This document shows, piece by piece, positions 12,767 through 21,889 of a stretch of 64,000 nt of DNA (position 1 is its first letter; every line of letters begins with the position of its first letter). The position numbers and the translations under genes are program-made. The DNA is from Sphingomonas beigongshangi (GTDB lineage Bacteria > Pseudomonadota > Alphaproteobacteria > Sphingomonadales > Sphingomonadaceae): the NCBI RefSeq assembly GCF_016820445.1, contig NZ_JADHDT010000001.1:620001-684000 (forward strand), in the 5' to 3' direction. Under the pieces are notes generated by a model, which saw nothing but the letters and a program-made list of their open reading frames with translations, had not been told where the DNA came from and did not search any database.

Positions 12767-13047
12767 GTGTTTCCCTCGCTTGGCCCGACCGTTCGACCCG
12801 CTTTTTGCAGTGCCGATAGCCGGGCTGTACCAAGCCCCCAAAAGCCGCCTGAACGACCTCCACGAGACGTGCGCGGATCAAAGCAATGGAGGGTAGGACT
12901 GTAAAGGTGTCACATTTGTCATCATGAAGCTTTGATGAAGGTTGTGCCACAAAAGTCACACATCATGCGCCGCGACCGTCAAACGCAATGCATAATGTGC
13001 TTATTACCCGAGCACGCGCAGCAAAGATGCTGCAAATGCGAACAGCG
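12767..13047. other. Intergenic region upstream of the TonB-dependent receptor
   Basis: These 281 bases lie between the receptor start and the stop of the M23 peptidase, both on the minus strand. The part around 12898-12965 is locally AT-richer and holds CATCA/TGATG half-sites around AAGCTT (12921-12938) and repeated GTCACA words, which fits a promoter or operator. No open frame with plausible coding character is seen. Confidence 0.4.
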
Positions 13048-13914
13048 TCACCGAAGCGGCATCGGGCCTGCGATCAGCAGGGGATCGAGGCGCGCGTCGT
13101 TCCAGCGCAGGCCCCAGTGGAGGTGTGGGCCGGTCGCGCGGCCGGTCATGCCGACGGCGCCGATCACCTGCCCCTGCCGGACGTGGTCGCCCGGTCGGAC
13201 ATCGATGCGGGAAAGGTGCAGGAACGCGCTGTTGAGACCGAGGCCGTGGTCGATCATCAGCAGATTGCCCTCCAGTGTGAAGGGGTGATCGGCGGCAAGG
13301 ATGACGACACCGTCGGCCGGCGCGCGCACGGGGGTGCCGGCGGGCAGCGCGACGTCGACGCCGCCGTGATAGGCAGCGGCCTCGCCACGGTAGATGCGCT
13401 GCGCGCCGAAAAGACCAGAGATGCGCCCTTCCGCCGGCCAGGCGAACGCCTGGCGCCACCCTTGCGCGTCGGTGACCATCGCGCGCGCCGCGGCGATCTG
13501 TGCCAGCTCCGGCGGCCGCAGCTTCGCGAACACGGGGTCCGGCTCGGGAAAGCGCGGCAACGTGTCGAGCCGCTCGATCCGCCACGCACGCGGCGCGACG
13601 TCCAGCCGCTGCGTCTCGACGCTGCCGTCCGCGCGCGTCGCCACCAGGGTGGCGACCGGCCCGGCATCGCGATCGAAACCGATGACGAAGCCGTCGCCGG
13701 CAAGCGAAACGGGATGGCCGTCCAGCGTCAGCGACACCGTGCCGGCGGGCGCGGTACCGCGGATCAGCCCGCCCTGCGTGAGGCTGCCCGTCCAGCGGAG
13801 GGAGCCGGACTCACGCGCACTGCCGGCCCCGTCGCGCGGCGGCGCGGCGATGGAGATGGCGGCCCCCGCCACCGCGAGGAGGGCCGCCATTCCGATCGCC
13901 GCCGCCCGTTTCAT
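13048..13914 (-). CDS. M23 family metallopeptidase (LytM-like), exported
   Basis: A 288-residue protein with an N-terminal signal peptide (MKRAAAIGMAALLAVAGAAI). A middle domain of unclear fold leads to a C-terminal LytM/peptidase M23 domain (about residues 165-285). The zinc ligands are seen as YHGGVDVALPAGTPV (His and Asp) and HLHWGLRWN (last His of the HxH). Such enzymes cleave peptidoglycan cross-bridges or act as activators of amidases. The start ATG at 13914 overlaps the stop of the DUF2093 gene (ATGA), which suggests translational coupling. It is the third gene of the xseA-DUF2093-M23 run. Confidence 0.92.
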   Translation of the reverse strand: MKRAAAIGMAALLAVAGAAISIAAPPRDGAGSARESGSLRWTGSLTQGGLIRGTAPAGTVSLTLDGHPVSLAGDGFVIGFDRDAGPVATLVATRADGSVETQRLDVAPRAWRIERLDTLPRFPEPDPVFAKLRPPELAQIAAARAMVTDAQGWRQAFAWPAEGRISGLFGAQRIYRGEAAAYHGGVDVALPAGTPVRAPADGVVILAADHPFTLEGNLLMIDHGLGLNSAFLHLSRIDVRPGDHVRQGQVIGAVGMTGRATGPHLHWGLRWNDARLDPLLIAGPMPLR

Positions 13915-14111
13915 TGCGGGCGCAGCGCCTCGGCGGCCTGGTCCGCATTGGCATAGGCCTCCTGACGGGAGACGCTCCAATAGCGCAGCACGTCGAGCGG
14001 AATGCGCGCGCCCGTCACCGCGCAGGTGACATGGTCGCCGGGACTGAGCACGCGGAAGCCGTTGGCCATATAGTGCAAACGGGCCGGGCGATCAGAATTG
14101 GATACGAGCAT
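13911..14111 (-). CDS. DUF2093 domain-containing protein
   Basis: A 66-residue protein that is almost entirely the DUF2093 domain, seen in alphaproteobacteria (MLVSNSDRPARLHYMANGFRV, then VLSPGDHVTCAVTG.RIPLDVLRYWS). Its function is unknown. The compact domain with one Cys and a PLDVLRYW motif could be a small binding module. It starts 13 bases after the xseA stop, with AGGAT about 8 bases before the ATG, and its stop overlaps the M23 peptidase start by 4 bases. This places it in an operon with xseA. Confidence 0.87.
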   Translation of the reverse strand: MLVSNSDRPARLHYMANGFRVLSPGDHVTCAVTGARIPLDVLRYWSVSRQEAYANADQAAEALRPQ

Positions 14112-14124
14112 CGCGGATATCCTG

Positions 14125-15546
14125 TCAAAGCAAGGTCGGCTGGTCGCCCCTGGAAGGGGCCGCGGATCTGGAGCGGGCGCGTTCGGCCTTGGGCCGATCG
14201 ACGGGCGACTCGTCCGACGCGACGACCGTGTCCACGGTTCCATCGCGGAAGCGCACGGTCAACGCGCCTGCGGCACGCGCCGCATCGGCGCTCACCAGCG
14301 TCGCGCCTTCCCGCGTGGTAACGCGTGCATAGCCCCGATCGAGCACAGCGTCCGGATTGAGCGACTGTGCGAGCCGCCACGTCGCCTCCAGCCGGTGGCG
14401 CGCCCCCTCCCACTGCCGCTGCAGGACCGCAGGACGCAGCGCCCCCCCGTTGCGATCAAGCTGGCCGCGCGCCGCCGCGATCCGCCGCTCCAGCGCGCGG
14501 TCGAGCCGCTGCCCTGCGTCGTCGGCGCGCTGCCGCTGCGGACCGAGCAGGGCATCGCGCTTCGGCAGCAGCCGCGCCGTCGCGCCGAGCCGCTCGCGTC
14601 CGCGCTCGACGTAGCGGCTTGCGCAACGCAAGGTGCGCGCGGCGTGGCTCTGCACCGTGAGACGCAGGTCGGCGAGCACCGGCACCGCGAGTTCGGCCGC
14701 CGCGGTCGGGGTCGGGGCGCGCAGATCGGCGGCATAGTCGCACAGCGTCGTATCCGTCTCGTGCCCGACGGCGGAGATGATCGGGATCGAGCAGGCGGCA
14801 ACGGCGCGGACGACGACTTCCTCGTTGAAGGCCCACAAATCCTCGATCGAGCCGCCGCCGCGCGCGACGATAACGAGGTCGGGGCGGGGCGGCAGCCCGG
14901 AGCCAGCCGGCGACGCCGGCAGCGCGTCGAAGCCGCGGATCGCCGCCGCGACCTCCTCCGCCGCCCCCTGCCCCTGCACCTTCACCGGCCAGACGACGAC
15001 ATGGCTGGGACAGCGGTCCTCAAGCCGATACAGGATGTCGCGGATGACCGCGCCGGTCGGCGAGGTGACGACACCGATCGTGCGGGGCAGATAAGGCAGC
15101 CGCTGCTTGCGTGCCGGGTCGAACAGCCCGTCCGCCGCGAGCTGCGCCTTCAGCTTTTCGAACAGCGCCATCAGCGCGCCGGCGCCGGCGAGCTCCATCC
15201 GCTCGATGACGATCTGATATTTGGATCGGCCGGGATAGGTGGTGAGCTTCCCCGTCGCGATGACCTCGACGCCGTCCTGCGGCGCAAAGGCGAGGCCGGC
15301 CATCTGCCCCTTCCACATCACGCCGTCGATCACGGCGGATTCGTCCTTCAGGCACAGATAGGCGTGGCCGGAAGCGGCGCGCTTGTAACCGGAAATCTCG
15401 CCGCGGAGGCGGACATGACCGAACTCGCCCTCCACCATGCGCTTGAGCTTGAAGCTCAGCTCTCCGACGGACAAAGCCAGCGCGTTGTCGCCGGGGCGCT
15501 GCTCGGCTAGCAGCCGCGGATCATCATCGAGAAAGGGATCGGGCAT
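14125..15546 (-). CDS. xseA: Exodeoxyribonuclease VII large subunit
   Basis: XseA forms exonuclease VII with the small XseB subunit, degrading single-stranded DNA from both ends in mismatch repair and DNA damage metabolism. The 473-residue protein shows the OB-fold (about 22-120, [31 protein letters not shown]) and the catalytic domain (about 135-330, [43 protein letters not shown]). A basic helical stretch follows, then the C-terminal strand ([15 protein letters not shown]). xseB is not in the window. The start ATG shares bases with the purD ATG on the opposite strand; an AGGA sits 5 bases before it, inside purD. Confidence 0.96.
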   Translation of the reverse strand: MPDPFLDDDPRLLAEQRPGDNALALSVGELSFKLKRMVEGEFGHVRLRGEISGYKRAASGHAYLCLKDESAVIDGVMWKGQMAGLAFAPQDGVEVIATGKLTTYPGRSKYQIVIERMELAGAGALMALFEKLKAQLAADGLFDPARKQRLPYLPRTIGVVTSPTGAVIRDILYRLEDRCPSHVVVWPVKVQGQGAAEEVAAAIRGFDALPASPAGSGLPPRPDLVIVARGGGSIEDLWAFNEEVVVRAVAACSIPIISAVGHETDTTLCDYAADLRAPTPTAAAELAVPVLADLRLTVQSHAARTLRCASRYVERGRERLGATARLLPKRDALLGPQRQRADDAGQRLDRALERRIAAARGQLDRNGGALRPAVLQRQWEGARHRLEATWRLAQSLNPDAVLDRGYARVTTREGATLVSADAARAAGALTVRFRDGTVDTVVASDESPVDRPKAERARSRSAAPSRGDQPTLL

Positions 15547-16804
15547 GAACGTCCTGTTGGTCGGCTCCGGCGGACGCGAACACGCATTGGCGTGGAGGCT
15601 GGCGCAGTCGCCGACCCTCGATACGCTCTATGCGACGCCTGGCAACCCCGGGATCGCCGAGCATGCGACCTGCATCGCGCTCGATACGACGGATCACGCG
15701 GCCGTGATCGCCTTTGCCCGCGACCATGCCGTCGACCTTGTCGTGATCGGGCCCGAGGCGCCTTTGGTCGATGGCCTCGGCGATTCCCTGCGCGGCGCGG
15801 GCGTCGCGGTGTTCGGGCCGGACAGGGCCGCCGCCCAGCTGGAAGGATCGAAGGGCTTCACCAAGGACCTGTGCCGCCGCGCGAACATCCCGACCGCCGG
15901 CTATGTCCGCGTCAACAGCCGCGCCGAGGCGGAGGCTGCGCTGGCGACGACCTTCGGCTATCCCGTCGTCATCAAGGCGGACGGCCTTGCGGCGGGCAAG
16001 GGCGTGGTGATCGCCGCCAGCGAGGCGGACGCGACGGAGGCTTTCGACGCAATGTTCGCGCACGGCGACGCACCCGTGGTGCTGGAGGAGTTCCTCGACG
16101 GCGAGGAAGCGAGCCTGTTCGTCCTGACCGACGGCACGACGCTGATGCCGTTCGGCAGCGCGCAGGACCACAAGCGCGTCGGCGAGGGCGACACCGGCCC
16201 CAACACCGGCGGCATGGGGGCCTATAGTCCCGCTCCCGTCTTGACCCCCGAACTCGAACGGCGAGCGATCGACGAGATCGTCGCGCCGACGGTCGAGGCG
16301 ATGGCGGCGGACGGCACGCCGTTCAGCGGCGTTCTCTACGCGGGGCTGATGCTGACGTCGACCGGGCCGAAGCTCATCGAGTATAACGCGCGGTTCGGCG
16401 ACCCCGAATGCCAGGTGCTGATGCTGCGCTTTCGCGGCGACCTGGCGCAGCTGCTGCTCGCGGTCGCGGAGCGGCGCCTCGACCAGGCACCGCCGCCGGC
16501 TTTCGTCGAGGACAGCGCGATGACGGTGGTGCTGGCTGCCAGGGGCTATCCCGGCACGCCGGCAGCGGGCGGAGCGATCGCCGGGATCGATTCCGCCGAA
16601 GCGACCGGCGCGGTCGTCTTCCAGGCGGGCACGCGCCTCGCGGACGGGCAGTTGGTCGCCGCCGGCGGCCGCGTGCTGGCGGTGACCGCGGCCGGCAGGG
16701 ACATACGCGCGGCGCGCGATGCCGCCTATCGCGGCGTCGACGCCATCCGTTTCCCCGACGGCTTCTGCCGCCGCGACATCGGCTGGCGGGAACTGGCGCG
16801 CTGA
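15545..16804 (+). CDS. purD: Phosphoribosylamine-glycine ligase
   Basis: PurD (GAR synthetase) joins glycine to 5-phosphoribosylamine with ATP in purine synthesis. The 419-residue protein opens with the diagnostic [17 protein letters not shown], has the ATP-grasp core ([49 protein letters not shown]) and the [11 protein letters not shown] metal-binding segment, and ends with the small C-terminal domain. A frame open further upstream, inside xseA, is discarded because the family N-terminus begins exactly here. GAAAGGGA lies about 9 bases upstream, within the xseA 5' end. A second purine gene, purK, is 15 kb away, so the pathway is dispersed. Confidence 0.98.
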   Translation: MNVLLVGSGGREHALAWRLAQSPTLDTLYATPGNPGIAEHATCIALDTTDHAAVIAFARDHAVDLVVIGPEAPLVDGLGDSLRGAGVAVFGPDRAAAQLEGSKGFTKDLCRRANIPTAGYVRVNSRAEAEAALATTFGYPVVIKADGLAAGKGVVIAASEADATEAFDAMFAHGDAPVVLEEFLDGEEASLFVLTDGTTLMPFGSAQDHKRVGEGDTGPNTGGMGAYSPAPVLTPELERRAIDEIVAPTVEAMAADGTPFSGVLYAGLMLTSTGPKLIEYNARFGDPECQVLMLRFRGDLAQLLLAVAERRLDQAPPPAFVEDSAMTVVLAARGYPGTPAAGGAIAGIDSAEATGAVVFQAGTRLADGQLVAAGGRVLAVTAAGRDIRAARDAAYRGVDAIRFPDGFCRRDIGWRELAR

Positions 16805-16863
16805 CGGCACGTCTTGCTCGCGAGCCCATAGGCAGGCGGCGCGACCGCGACTAGGATGACAGG

Positions 16864-17583
16864 ATGAACGACAGCGCCTCCTCGGCCCCGGGCGAAAGCC
16901 TGTTGCCCGACACGACCACGCTCTTCACCACCGCGCATCTGACGGTGATCGCGATCTTCGCGATCCTCGTCATCATCGGCCTGATCTGGGGTGCGCGGCT
17001 GAAGCACCGCCGCAAGCAAGCCGAGCGCACGATCGAGGCGAGCAATGCGGAAACGGCGCAGATGCCCTTGTCCCCGCCGGCGTCGGTGCCGGAGGAGGGC
17101 CGGGAGAGGCGCGCCGCCCCCAGGGCGAGCGCCGAGCCTGCTCCATCCCCGGCGCCGGTCCCCACCGCGCCCGTCCCCACCGCGCCTCCCCCGCCGCCGC
17201 TCGACCAGCCTGCCACCGACGCCGCGCCCGTTGCCGCGGCCCCGATCGCGGACGAACCGATCGCGGCCGCCGCGCCGCTCGACGCCGCGCCTCAGGCCGA
17301 GGCCGCCTCGGCGCCCGACGCCGGTCCCGCGTCCGACGATCCGGCGGACCGGCCGGTTACCCTGCTGAAAGGGCTCGGACCGAAGGTCGCCGCGCGACTG
17401 AGCGAACTCGGCATCACCCGCGTTGGCCAGCTTGCCGTGCTCGACGACGCGGCCGCGGCGCGGCTCGACGCCGATCTGGGCGCGTTCAGCGGCCGGATGG
17501 CGCGCGACCGCTGGATCGAGCAGGCCCGCTTCCTGGCGGCGGGCGACGTCAAGGGGTTCGAGGCGATGTTCGGCCGCCTGTGA
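16864..17583 (+). CDS. Membrane-anchored helix-hairpin-helix protein
   Basis: A 239-residue protein of unknown function. A single membrane segment at about residues 22-43 is followed by KHRRK. A long low-complexity Ala/Pro/Asp/Glu linker (about 50-160) leads to a C-terminal helix-hairpin-helix of the NuoE-extension/ribosomal-S13-like type (from about residue 164, VTLLKGLGPKVAARLSELGI, then TRVGQLAVLD). Sphingomonads carry such 'LKGLGPK' domains in several small proteins. The fold usually binds DNA or protein, so a membrane-tethered nucleic-acid or assembly role is possible but unproven. It begins 59 bases after purD, and its stop codon overlaps a possible GTG start of map. Confidence 0.8.
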   Translation: MNDSASSAPGESLLPDTTTLFTTAHLTVIAIFAILVIIGLIWGARLKHRRKQAERTIEASNAETAQMPLSPPASVPEEGRERRAAPRASAEPAPSPAPVPTAPVPTAPPPPPLDQPATDAAPVAAAPIADEPIAAAAPLDAAPQAEAASAPDAGPASDDPADRPVTLLKGLGPKVAARLSELGITRVGQLAVLDDAAAARLDADLGAFSGRMARDRWIEQARFLAAGDVKGFEAMFGRL

Positions 17584-17603
17584 GCGGCCGAACGGACACG
17601 CCG

Positions 17604-18374
17604 ATGATCAAGACCGCCGACGAACTGGCGCTGATGCGCATTTCCGGCCGCCTGCTGGCGTCGGTGTTCGAGATGCTCGACGCACAGCCGCTCGCCGGCC
17701 TTTCGACGCTGGCGATCAACGACATGGTCGAACGGTTCATCACCGTCGACCTCGCCGCTCGGCCGGCAAGCAAGGGGCAATATGGCTTCGCCTATGTGCT
17801 CAACAGCTCGATCAACAACGTCGTCTGCCACGGCGTGCCTGCGGCCACCGACGTGCTGCGCGACGGCGATATCGTCAATCTGGACATTACGCTCGAGAAG
17901 AACGGCTATATCGCCGACTCGAGCAAGACCTATGCGATCGGCACGGTCCCGCCGGCGGCGCGTCGGCTGTTGAGCGTGACGCAGGCGGCGATGTGGAAAG
18001 GCATCCATGCGGTACGTCCCGGCGCCCGGCTGGGCGACATCGGCTTTGCGATCGAGAAGCATGCCAAGGCCAACGGCTATTCGGTCGTGCGCGACTATTG
18101 CGGCCACGGGATCGGCCGCGAGATGCACGAGGAACCGACGGCATTGCACTTCGGGCGGGCAGGGTCCGGCGCGACGCTGCGCGAGGGCATGACTTTCACG
18201 ATCGAGCCGATGCTCAACCAGGGCACGCGCCGCGTATCCACCGAGGACGACGGATGGACCGTGGTGACGGGCGACGGCAAGCTCTCCGCGCAGTTCGAGC
18301 ATACCGTGGCGGTGACCGCGACGGGGGTCGAGGTGCTCACCCTGAGGCGCGACGAGGTGCTGGCGCCGCGCTGA
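17604..18374 (+). CDS. map: Type I methionine aminopeptidase
   Basis: Map removes the initiator methionine from nascent proteins using two divalent metals. The 256-residue protein has all five metal ligands in family order: Asp in IVNLDITL, Asp in ADSSKTY, His in CGHGIGREMHEEP, Glu in GMTFTIEPML and Glu in QFEHTVAVT; the substrate-binding His is in VCHGVP. The ATG at 17604 is preferred because IKTADELALMRISG matches the usual N-terminus. A GTG at 17580 that overlaps the upstream stop would add eight residues and might allow coupling. Neither start has a strong Shine-Dalgarno sequence. It probably shares a transcript with the helix-hairpin-helix gene. Confidence 0.96.
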   Translation: MIKTADELALMRISGRLLASVFEMLDAQPLAGLSTLAINDMVERFITVDLAARPASKGQYGFAYVLNSSINNVVCHGVPAATDVLRDGDIVNLDITLEKNGYIADSSKTYAIGTVPPAARRLLSVTQAAMWKGIHAVRPGARLGDIGFAIEKHAKANGYSVVRDYCGHGIGREMHEEPTALHFGRAGSGATLREGMTFTIEPMLNQGTRRVSTEDDGWTVVTGDGKLSAQFEHTVAVTATGVEVLTLRRDEVLAPR

Positions 18375-18398
18375 CGACGCGTGGCAAGCGCGCCCGCG

Positions 18399-19700
18399 CT
18401 ACGCCTCGCTGACCAGCAGCTTGTCGATACGGCGACCGTCGAGATCGACCACCTCGAACCGCCAGCCCTGCTCCTCAAAGCTCTCGCCCTCGCCCGGCAG
18501 GTGACGGAAGGCGGCGAGCGCGAGGCCCGCGACCGTGGCATAATCGCGATCCTCTGGCAGATCGATACCGAGCCGCTCTGCCAATGCATCCGCCGCCATC
18601 GTGCCCGCGACCAGCAGCGAACCGTCGTCGCGGACGACGACGGACGGCGCCTCGTCCGGATCGGCATCCGACGCGAACTCGCCGGCGATCGCGGCCAGCA
18701 GGTCGGACGGCGTGACGATCCCTTCGAAATGGCCATATTCGTCGTGGATCAGCGCCATCGGCACCTCCGCGCGGCGCAGCTCGATCAGCGCGTCCATCGC
18801 GTCGATACGGTCGATGACCACCGGCGCCTTGCGCATCAGCTGCGTCAGGTCGAGCGGCGCGCCGCGGAGCAGCGCGCCGGCGATGTCGCGCGCCTGGACC
18901 ACGCCGACGACCGCGTCGATCGATCCTTCTGCGACGGGAATGCGGCTGTGCGGCGAGACGAGCAGCGCGTCGCGAACCTCGTCCGCGCTGGCGCGGACAT
19001 CGAGCCAGTCGACTTCGGTGCGGGGCGTCATCACCTCGCGCACCGGCCGGTCGGCGAGGCGGACGACGCCGGAAATGATGGTCCGCTCATGCTCCTCGAT
19101 GACACCCGACTTCGACGCTTCCGCGACGATCAGGTGCAACTCCTCCGCAGTCACCTGGTCTTCCGATTCGCGATTGAGCCCGATCAGGCGGAAGACGAGC
19201 GCGCTCGACGAATCAAGCAGCCAGACGAGCGGCGCGCAGATCACCGCGATCCAGCGCATCGGCACCGCGACCAGCGCCGCGACGACTTCCGGCTTACGGA
19301 GCGCGAATTGCTTGGGGACCAGTTCGCCGATGATCAGCGAGGCATAGGTGGTCAGGCCGATGACGAGCGCGAAGCCCAGCGTCTCCGCGCTGTGCTGCGA
19401 CAGGCCCATCGCCTGCAGCCGCGCCGCGGTGGGGCCGCCCAGGCTGGATCCGGAGTAGGCGCCGGCGAGGATGCCGATCAGCGTGATGCCGATCTGCACG
19501 GTCGAGAGGAACTTGCCGGGATCGGCGGCCAGCGCCATCGCGGTGCCTGCCCCCTTGCGGCCTGTGCGGGCCATCGCCTCCAGCCGCGCGCGGCGCGACG
19601 AGACGATCGCGAGTTCGCTCATCGCGAACACCCCGTTCAACGCGACGAGCGCGAGGATGATGAGGACGTCGATCCAGGGAAAGGGCGGGAGAGGAGCCAT
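18399..19700 (-). CDS. CNNM/CorC (HlyC) family membrane protein with CBS pair
   Basis: A 433-residue protein of the 'hemolysin family' now linked to magnesium or other divalent cation export. A DUF21/CNNM transmembrane domain (about 1-190, four hydrophobic segments, including LIILALVALNGVFAMSELAIV) is followed by a CBS-domain pair (about 205-325, VMTPRTEVDWLD, then VVIDRIDAMDALIELRR) and a C-terminal CorC/HlyC domain (about 345-430, DDGSLLVAGTMAADAL). The ATG at 19700 follows AGAGG and starts the first hydrophobic helix cleanly; a longer form from 19757 is possible. It is convergent with map, with 24 bases between stops. Confidence 0.92.
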   Translation of the reverse strand: MAPLPPFPWIDVLIILALVALNGVFAMSELAIVSSRRARLEAMARTGRKGAGTAMALAADPGKFLSTVQIGITLIGILAGAYSGSSLGGPTAARLQAMGLSQHSAETLGFALVIGLTTYASLIIGELVPKQFALRKPEVVAALVAVPMRWIAVICAPLVWLLDSSSALVFRLIGLNRESEDQVTAEELHLIVAEASKSGVIEEHERTIISGVVRLADRPVREVMTPRTEVDWLDVRASADEVRDALLVSPHSRIPVAEGSIDAVVGVVQARDIAGALLRGAPLDLTQLMRKAPVVIDRIDAMDALIELRRAEVPMALIHDEYGHFEGIVTPSDLLAAIAGEFASDADPDEAPSVVVRDDGSLLVAGTMAADALAERLGIDLPEDRDYATVAGLALAAFRHLPGEGESFEEQGWRFEVVDLDGRRIDKLLVSEA

Positions 19701-19856
19701 CGGCGTTGTGCCTCTTTGCCCGACAATCGCGGGCGCGACAACCGGTTCGATGAACACGACATAAGTGGGTCGTCGATCAGCACCTGTTCAGATCGCCTGC
19801 GGAACAAGCCGCTTCGGACCTTGGTTTCCACCCCATCGCATTCGGAAAGGGAAACG

Positions 19857-20531
19857 ATGAAGCACAAGTTTTTCGCCGCCGCCGCGCTGACCGCGCTGGT
19901 CACCACCACGGCCTGCACCACCGATCCGGAAACGGGCCAGCGACGCCTGTCGCCGACCGCGATCGGCGGCATCGGCGGCGCACTGGGCGGCTATGTACTC
20001 GGTGACCTTGTCGGCGGGCGCAACGATCGCACCGCCAAGATCCTCGGCGCGGGCATCGGTGGTCTCGCCGGCGCGGGCATCGGCGCATACATGGATCGGC
20101 AGGAGCGCGAGCTGCGCGCCCGCACGCAGGGCACCGACGTACAGGTAGTGCGCGAGGGCGACAACCTGCTGCTCAACATCCCGTCGGGAATCACCTTCGC
20201 CTATAACAGTGCGACGGTACAGCCGCAGTTCCAGCGCACGCTCGACCAGGTCGCGCAGACGCTGGCGCAATACAATCAGACCTATATCGACGTGTACGGC
20301 TTCACCGATTCGACCGGCTCCGACGCCTATAATCAGCAGCTGTCCGAGCGGCGCGCGACCGCCGTCGCCGACTATCTCGCCAGCCGCGGCGTCCAGCCGG
20401 CGCGCATCGGTACGCGCGGGTTCGGCGAGAGCAACCCGGTCGCGTCGAACGAGACCGAAGCCGGCCGTGCCGCCAACCGTCGCGTCGAGATCAAGATCGT
20501 GCCGATCAACGAGAACGACCTGCGTCGCTGA
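19857..20531 (+). CDS. OmpA family lipoprotein with glycine zipper
   Basis: A 224-residue envelope protein. The N-terminal signal ends in a likely lipobox with Cys at residue 20 (LVTTTAC), so it is probably a lipoprotein. A glycine-zipper segment (about 33-80, GGIGGALGGYVLGDLVGG and GAGIGGLAGAGIGAY) is followed by an OmpA-like peptidoglycan-binding domain (about 105-215) with YGFTDSTGSDAYNQQLSERRA, the conserved Asp and Arg that bind diaminopimelate, and NRRVEIKI. It resembles the YiaD/Pal class and should link the outer membrane to peptidoglycan. The ATG at 19857 has GGAAAGGGAAA just upstream. Confidence 0.93.
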   Translation: MKHKFFAAAALTALVTTTACTTDPETGQRRLSPTAIGGIGGALGGYVLGDLVGGRNDRTAKILGAGIGGLAGAGIGAYMDRQERELRARTQGTDVQVVREGDNLLLNIPSGITFAYNSATVQPQFQRTLDQVAQTLAQYNQTYIDVYGFTDSTGSDAYNQQLSERRATAVADYLASRGVQPARIGTRGFGESNPVASNETEAGRAANRRVEIKIVPINENDLRR

Positions 20532-20544
20532 CGCGGGGCATGGG

Positions 20545-20577
20545 CTCCCTCCCTCCCCCCCCCCGGGGGAGAGGGAG
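20545..20577. terminator. GC-rich hairpin between convergent genes
   Basis: CTCCCTC (20545-20551) and GAGGGAG (20571-20577) pair around a long C run and GGGGG, in the 47 bases between the OmpA and tadA stops. It lacks a T tract on either strand. It may be a bidirectional terminator or one of the palindromic spacers common between genes in this window. Confidence 0.5.
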
Positions 20578-20578
20578 A

Positions 20579-21034
20579 TCAGCGCCGTGCCGCGAAGAAA
20601 TCCCTCAGCATTGCCGCGGCCTCACTCTCGCCGATGCCCGCATAGATGTCGGGCCGATGGTGGCAGGTCGGCTGCGTGAACAGGCGGGGGCCATGTTCCA
20701 CGGCGCCCCCCTTGGGGTCCGCGGCCGCATAATAGACGCGACCGATCCGCGCATGCGCGATCGCGCCGGCACACATCGCGCAAGGCTCCAGCGTCACCCA
20801 GAGCTCGGCATCCTCCAGCCGCTCCCGCTCGAGCAGCGCGGCGGCCGCCCGGATCACCCGTATCTCCGCATGCGCCGTGGGGTCGTGCAGCGCGCGCGGC
20901 GCATTGGCAGCGACAGCGATGATCTCGCCGCGCCACACGAGCGTCGCGCCGACCGGCACCTCGTCCGCCAGGGCGGCCTCCCGCGCGACATCGAGCGCGC
21001 GACGCATCGGGGGCGGCAGCGGGAACATCGCCAT
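20579..21034 (-). CDS. tadA: tRNA-specific adenosine deaminase
   Basis: TadA deaminates adenosine 34 to inosine in tRNA-Arg(ACG), allowing wobble decoding. The 151-residue protein has the zinc-deaminase signature HAE (His55, Glu57) and PCAMC (Cys85, Cys88), followed by GAIAHARIGRVYYAAADPKGGAVEHG, typical of TadA rather than cytosine or guanine deaminases. The C-terminal helix ends SEAAAMLRDFFAARR. The start at 21034 gives a standard N-terminus. It is convergent with the OmpA-like gene. A general nucleobase deaminase is the only realistic alternative. Confidence 0.93.
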   Translation of the reverse strand: MAMFPLPPPMRRALDVAREAALADEVPVGATLVWRGEIIAVAANAPRALHDPTAHAEIRVIRAAAALLERERLEDAELWVTLEPCAMCAGAIAHARIGRVYYAAADPKGGAVEHGPRLFTQPTCHHRPDIYAGIGESEAAAMLRDFFAARR

Positions 21035-21083
21035 TGTCTGCCGCCCCGCGCGGCCGGGGTAAAGCCCCGGCCTGCGCGCGCCC

Positions 21084-21293
21084 TCACTGGGTGTTGGCGG
21101 GCTTTTCCACGTTGACCGTCGGGACGGCGACCGTCTTGTTCTCGGTACCGACGCTGACCCGCGCGACGTCCGCCTTGAAGGCGGGCGCCTGCACGACGCC
21201 GGGGCGCGTCTGGTCGATGTTGATGAAGCCGAAATACATCAGCGCGATCGCGATCAGCGCGACGATTCCGATGAGGACGAGCAACGTTCGCAT
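21084..21293 (-). CDS. Small single-span membrane protein
   Basis: A 69-residue protein with an N-terminal hydrophobic helix (MRTLLVLIGIVALIAIALMY) and a polar tail that ends in VEKPANTQ. No known domain is recognised. The tail (about residues 25-69) is Val/Ala/Pro/Lys-rich with short beta-like stretches and is probably periplasmic. The ATG at 21293 has GGAAGGGG about 7 bases upstream. It is divergent from rpmB across 170 bases. Codon use is like its neighbours, which supports a real gene. The function is unknown. Confidence 0.75.
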   Translation of the reverse strand: MRTLLVLIGIVALIAIALMYFGFINIDQTRPGVVQAPAFKADVARVSVGTENKTVAVPTVNVEKPANTQ

Positions 21294-21463
21294 GATGGCA
21301 CCCCTTCCCTGAAATGATTCACCGGCGTAACAACGAGCCCACCGGGACGCGGTTGCATCGCGCTCCAAGTTGCCGGTCCGAGGTTGACGGATCGTCCGTC
21401 ACCGGTTACCAGCGCCGACTTTCCGGGCAACCGGAACCCAAGGCGAAATTCAGGATCAAAGCG

Positions 21464-21763
21464 ATGTCGCGCATTTGCGAGCTGACCGGCAAGGGCCGGC
21501 AGGTGGGTCACAACGTTTCCCACGCCAACAACAAGACCAAGCGGACTTTCCTGCCCAACCTGCAGAACGTCACGCTGATCTCGGACGCGCTCGAGAAGAG
21601 CGTGCGCCTGCGCGTGTCGACGCACGGCCTGCGCTCGGTCGAGCACAATGGCGGCCTGGACAACTGGCTGGTGAAGACCAGCGACGACAAGCTGTCGCTG
21701 CGTTGCCGCCGCCTGAAGCGCGACATCGTCAAGAAGCTGTCGACCGCCGCCCAGGCGGCCTAA
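21464..21763 (+). CDS. rpmB: 50S ribosomal protein L28
   Basis: L28 is a component of the large ribosomal subunit. The 99-residue protein matches the alphaproteobacterial long form: [20 protein letters not shown], then [17 protein letters not shown], and the basic segment [13 protein letters not shown]. There is no zinc-ribbon Cys pair beyond the single N-terminal Cys, as in other C-minus L28 proteins. The ATG at 21464 has AGGA 8 bases upstream; the frame is open further 5' but lacks family similarity there. It is monocistronic, as is common for rpmB in this group, and a strong hairpin follows. Confidence 0.98.
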   Translation: MSRICELTGKGRQVGHNVSHANNKTKRTFLPNLQNVTLISDALEKSVRLRVSTHGLRSVEHNGGLDNWLVKTSDDKLSLRCRRLKRDIVKKLSTAAQAA

Positions 21764-21789
21764 ACCGGTCCATCGATGATGGCATCTCC

Positions 21790-21820
21790 GGCCCGCCGCC
21801 CTATCCATGGGCGGCGGGCC
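21790..21820 (+). terminator. Hairpin after rpmB
   Basis: A perfect 12-bp GC stem (21790-21801 with 21809-21820) with loop TATCCAT starts 26 bases after the rpmB stop. No T tract follows, so it may act with Rho or protect the 3' end rather than be a textbook terminator. Confidence 0.65.
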
Positions 21821-21889
21821 GTTGGCGTGTGCGTCACCACGGCCATGCCGGTCCGTTCCGAAGCACCGGCAGCCGCATAAGCGATATGC

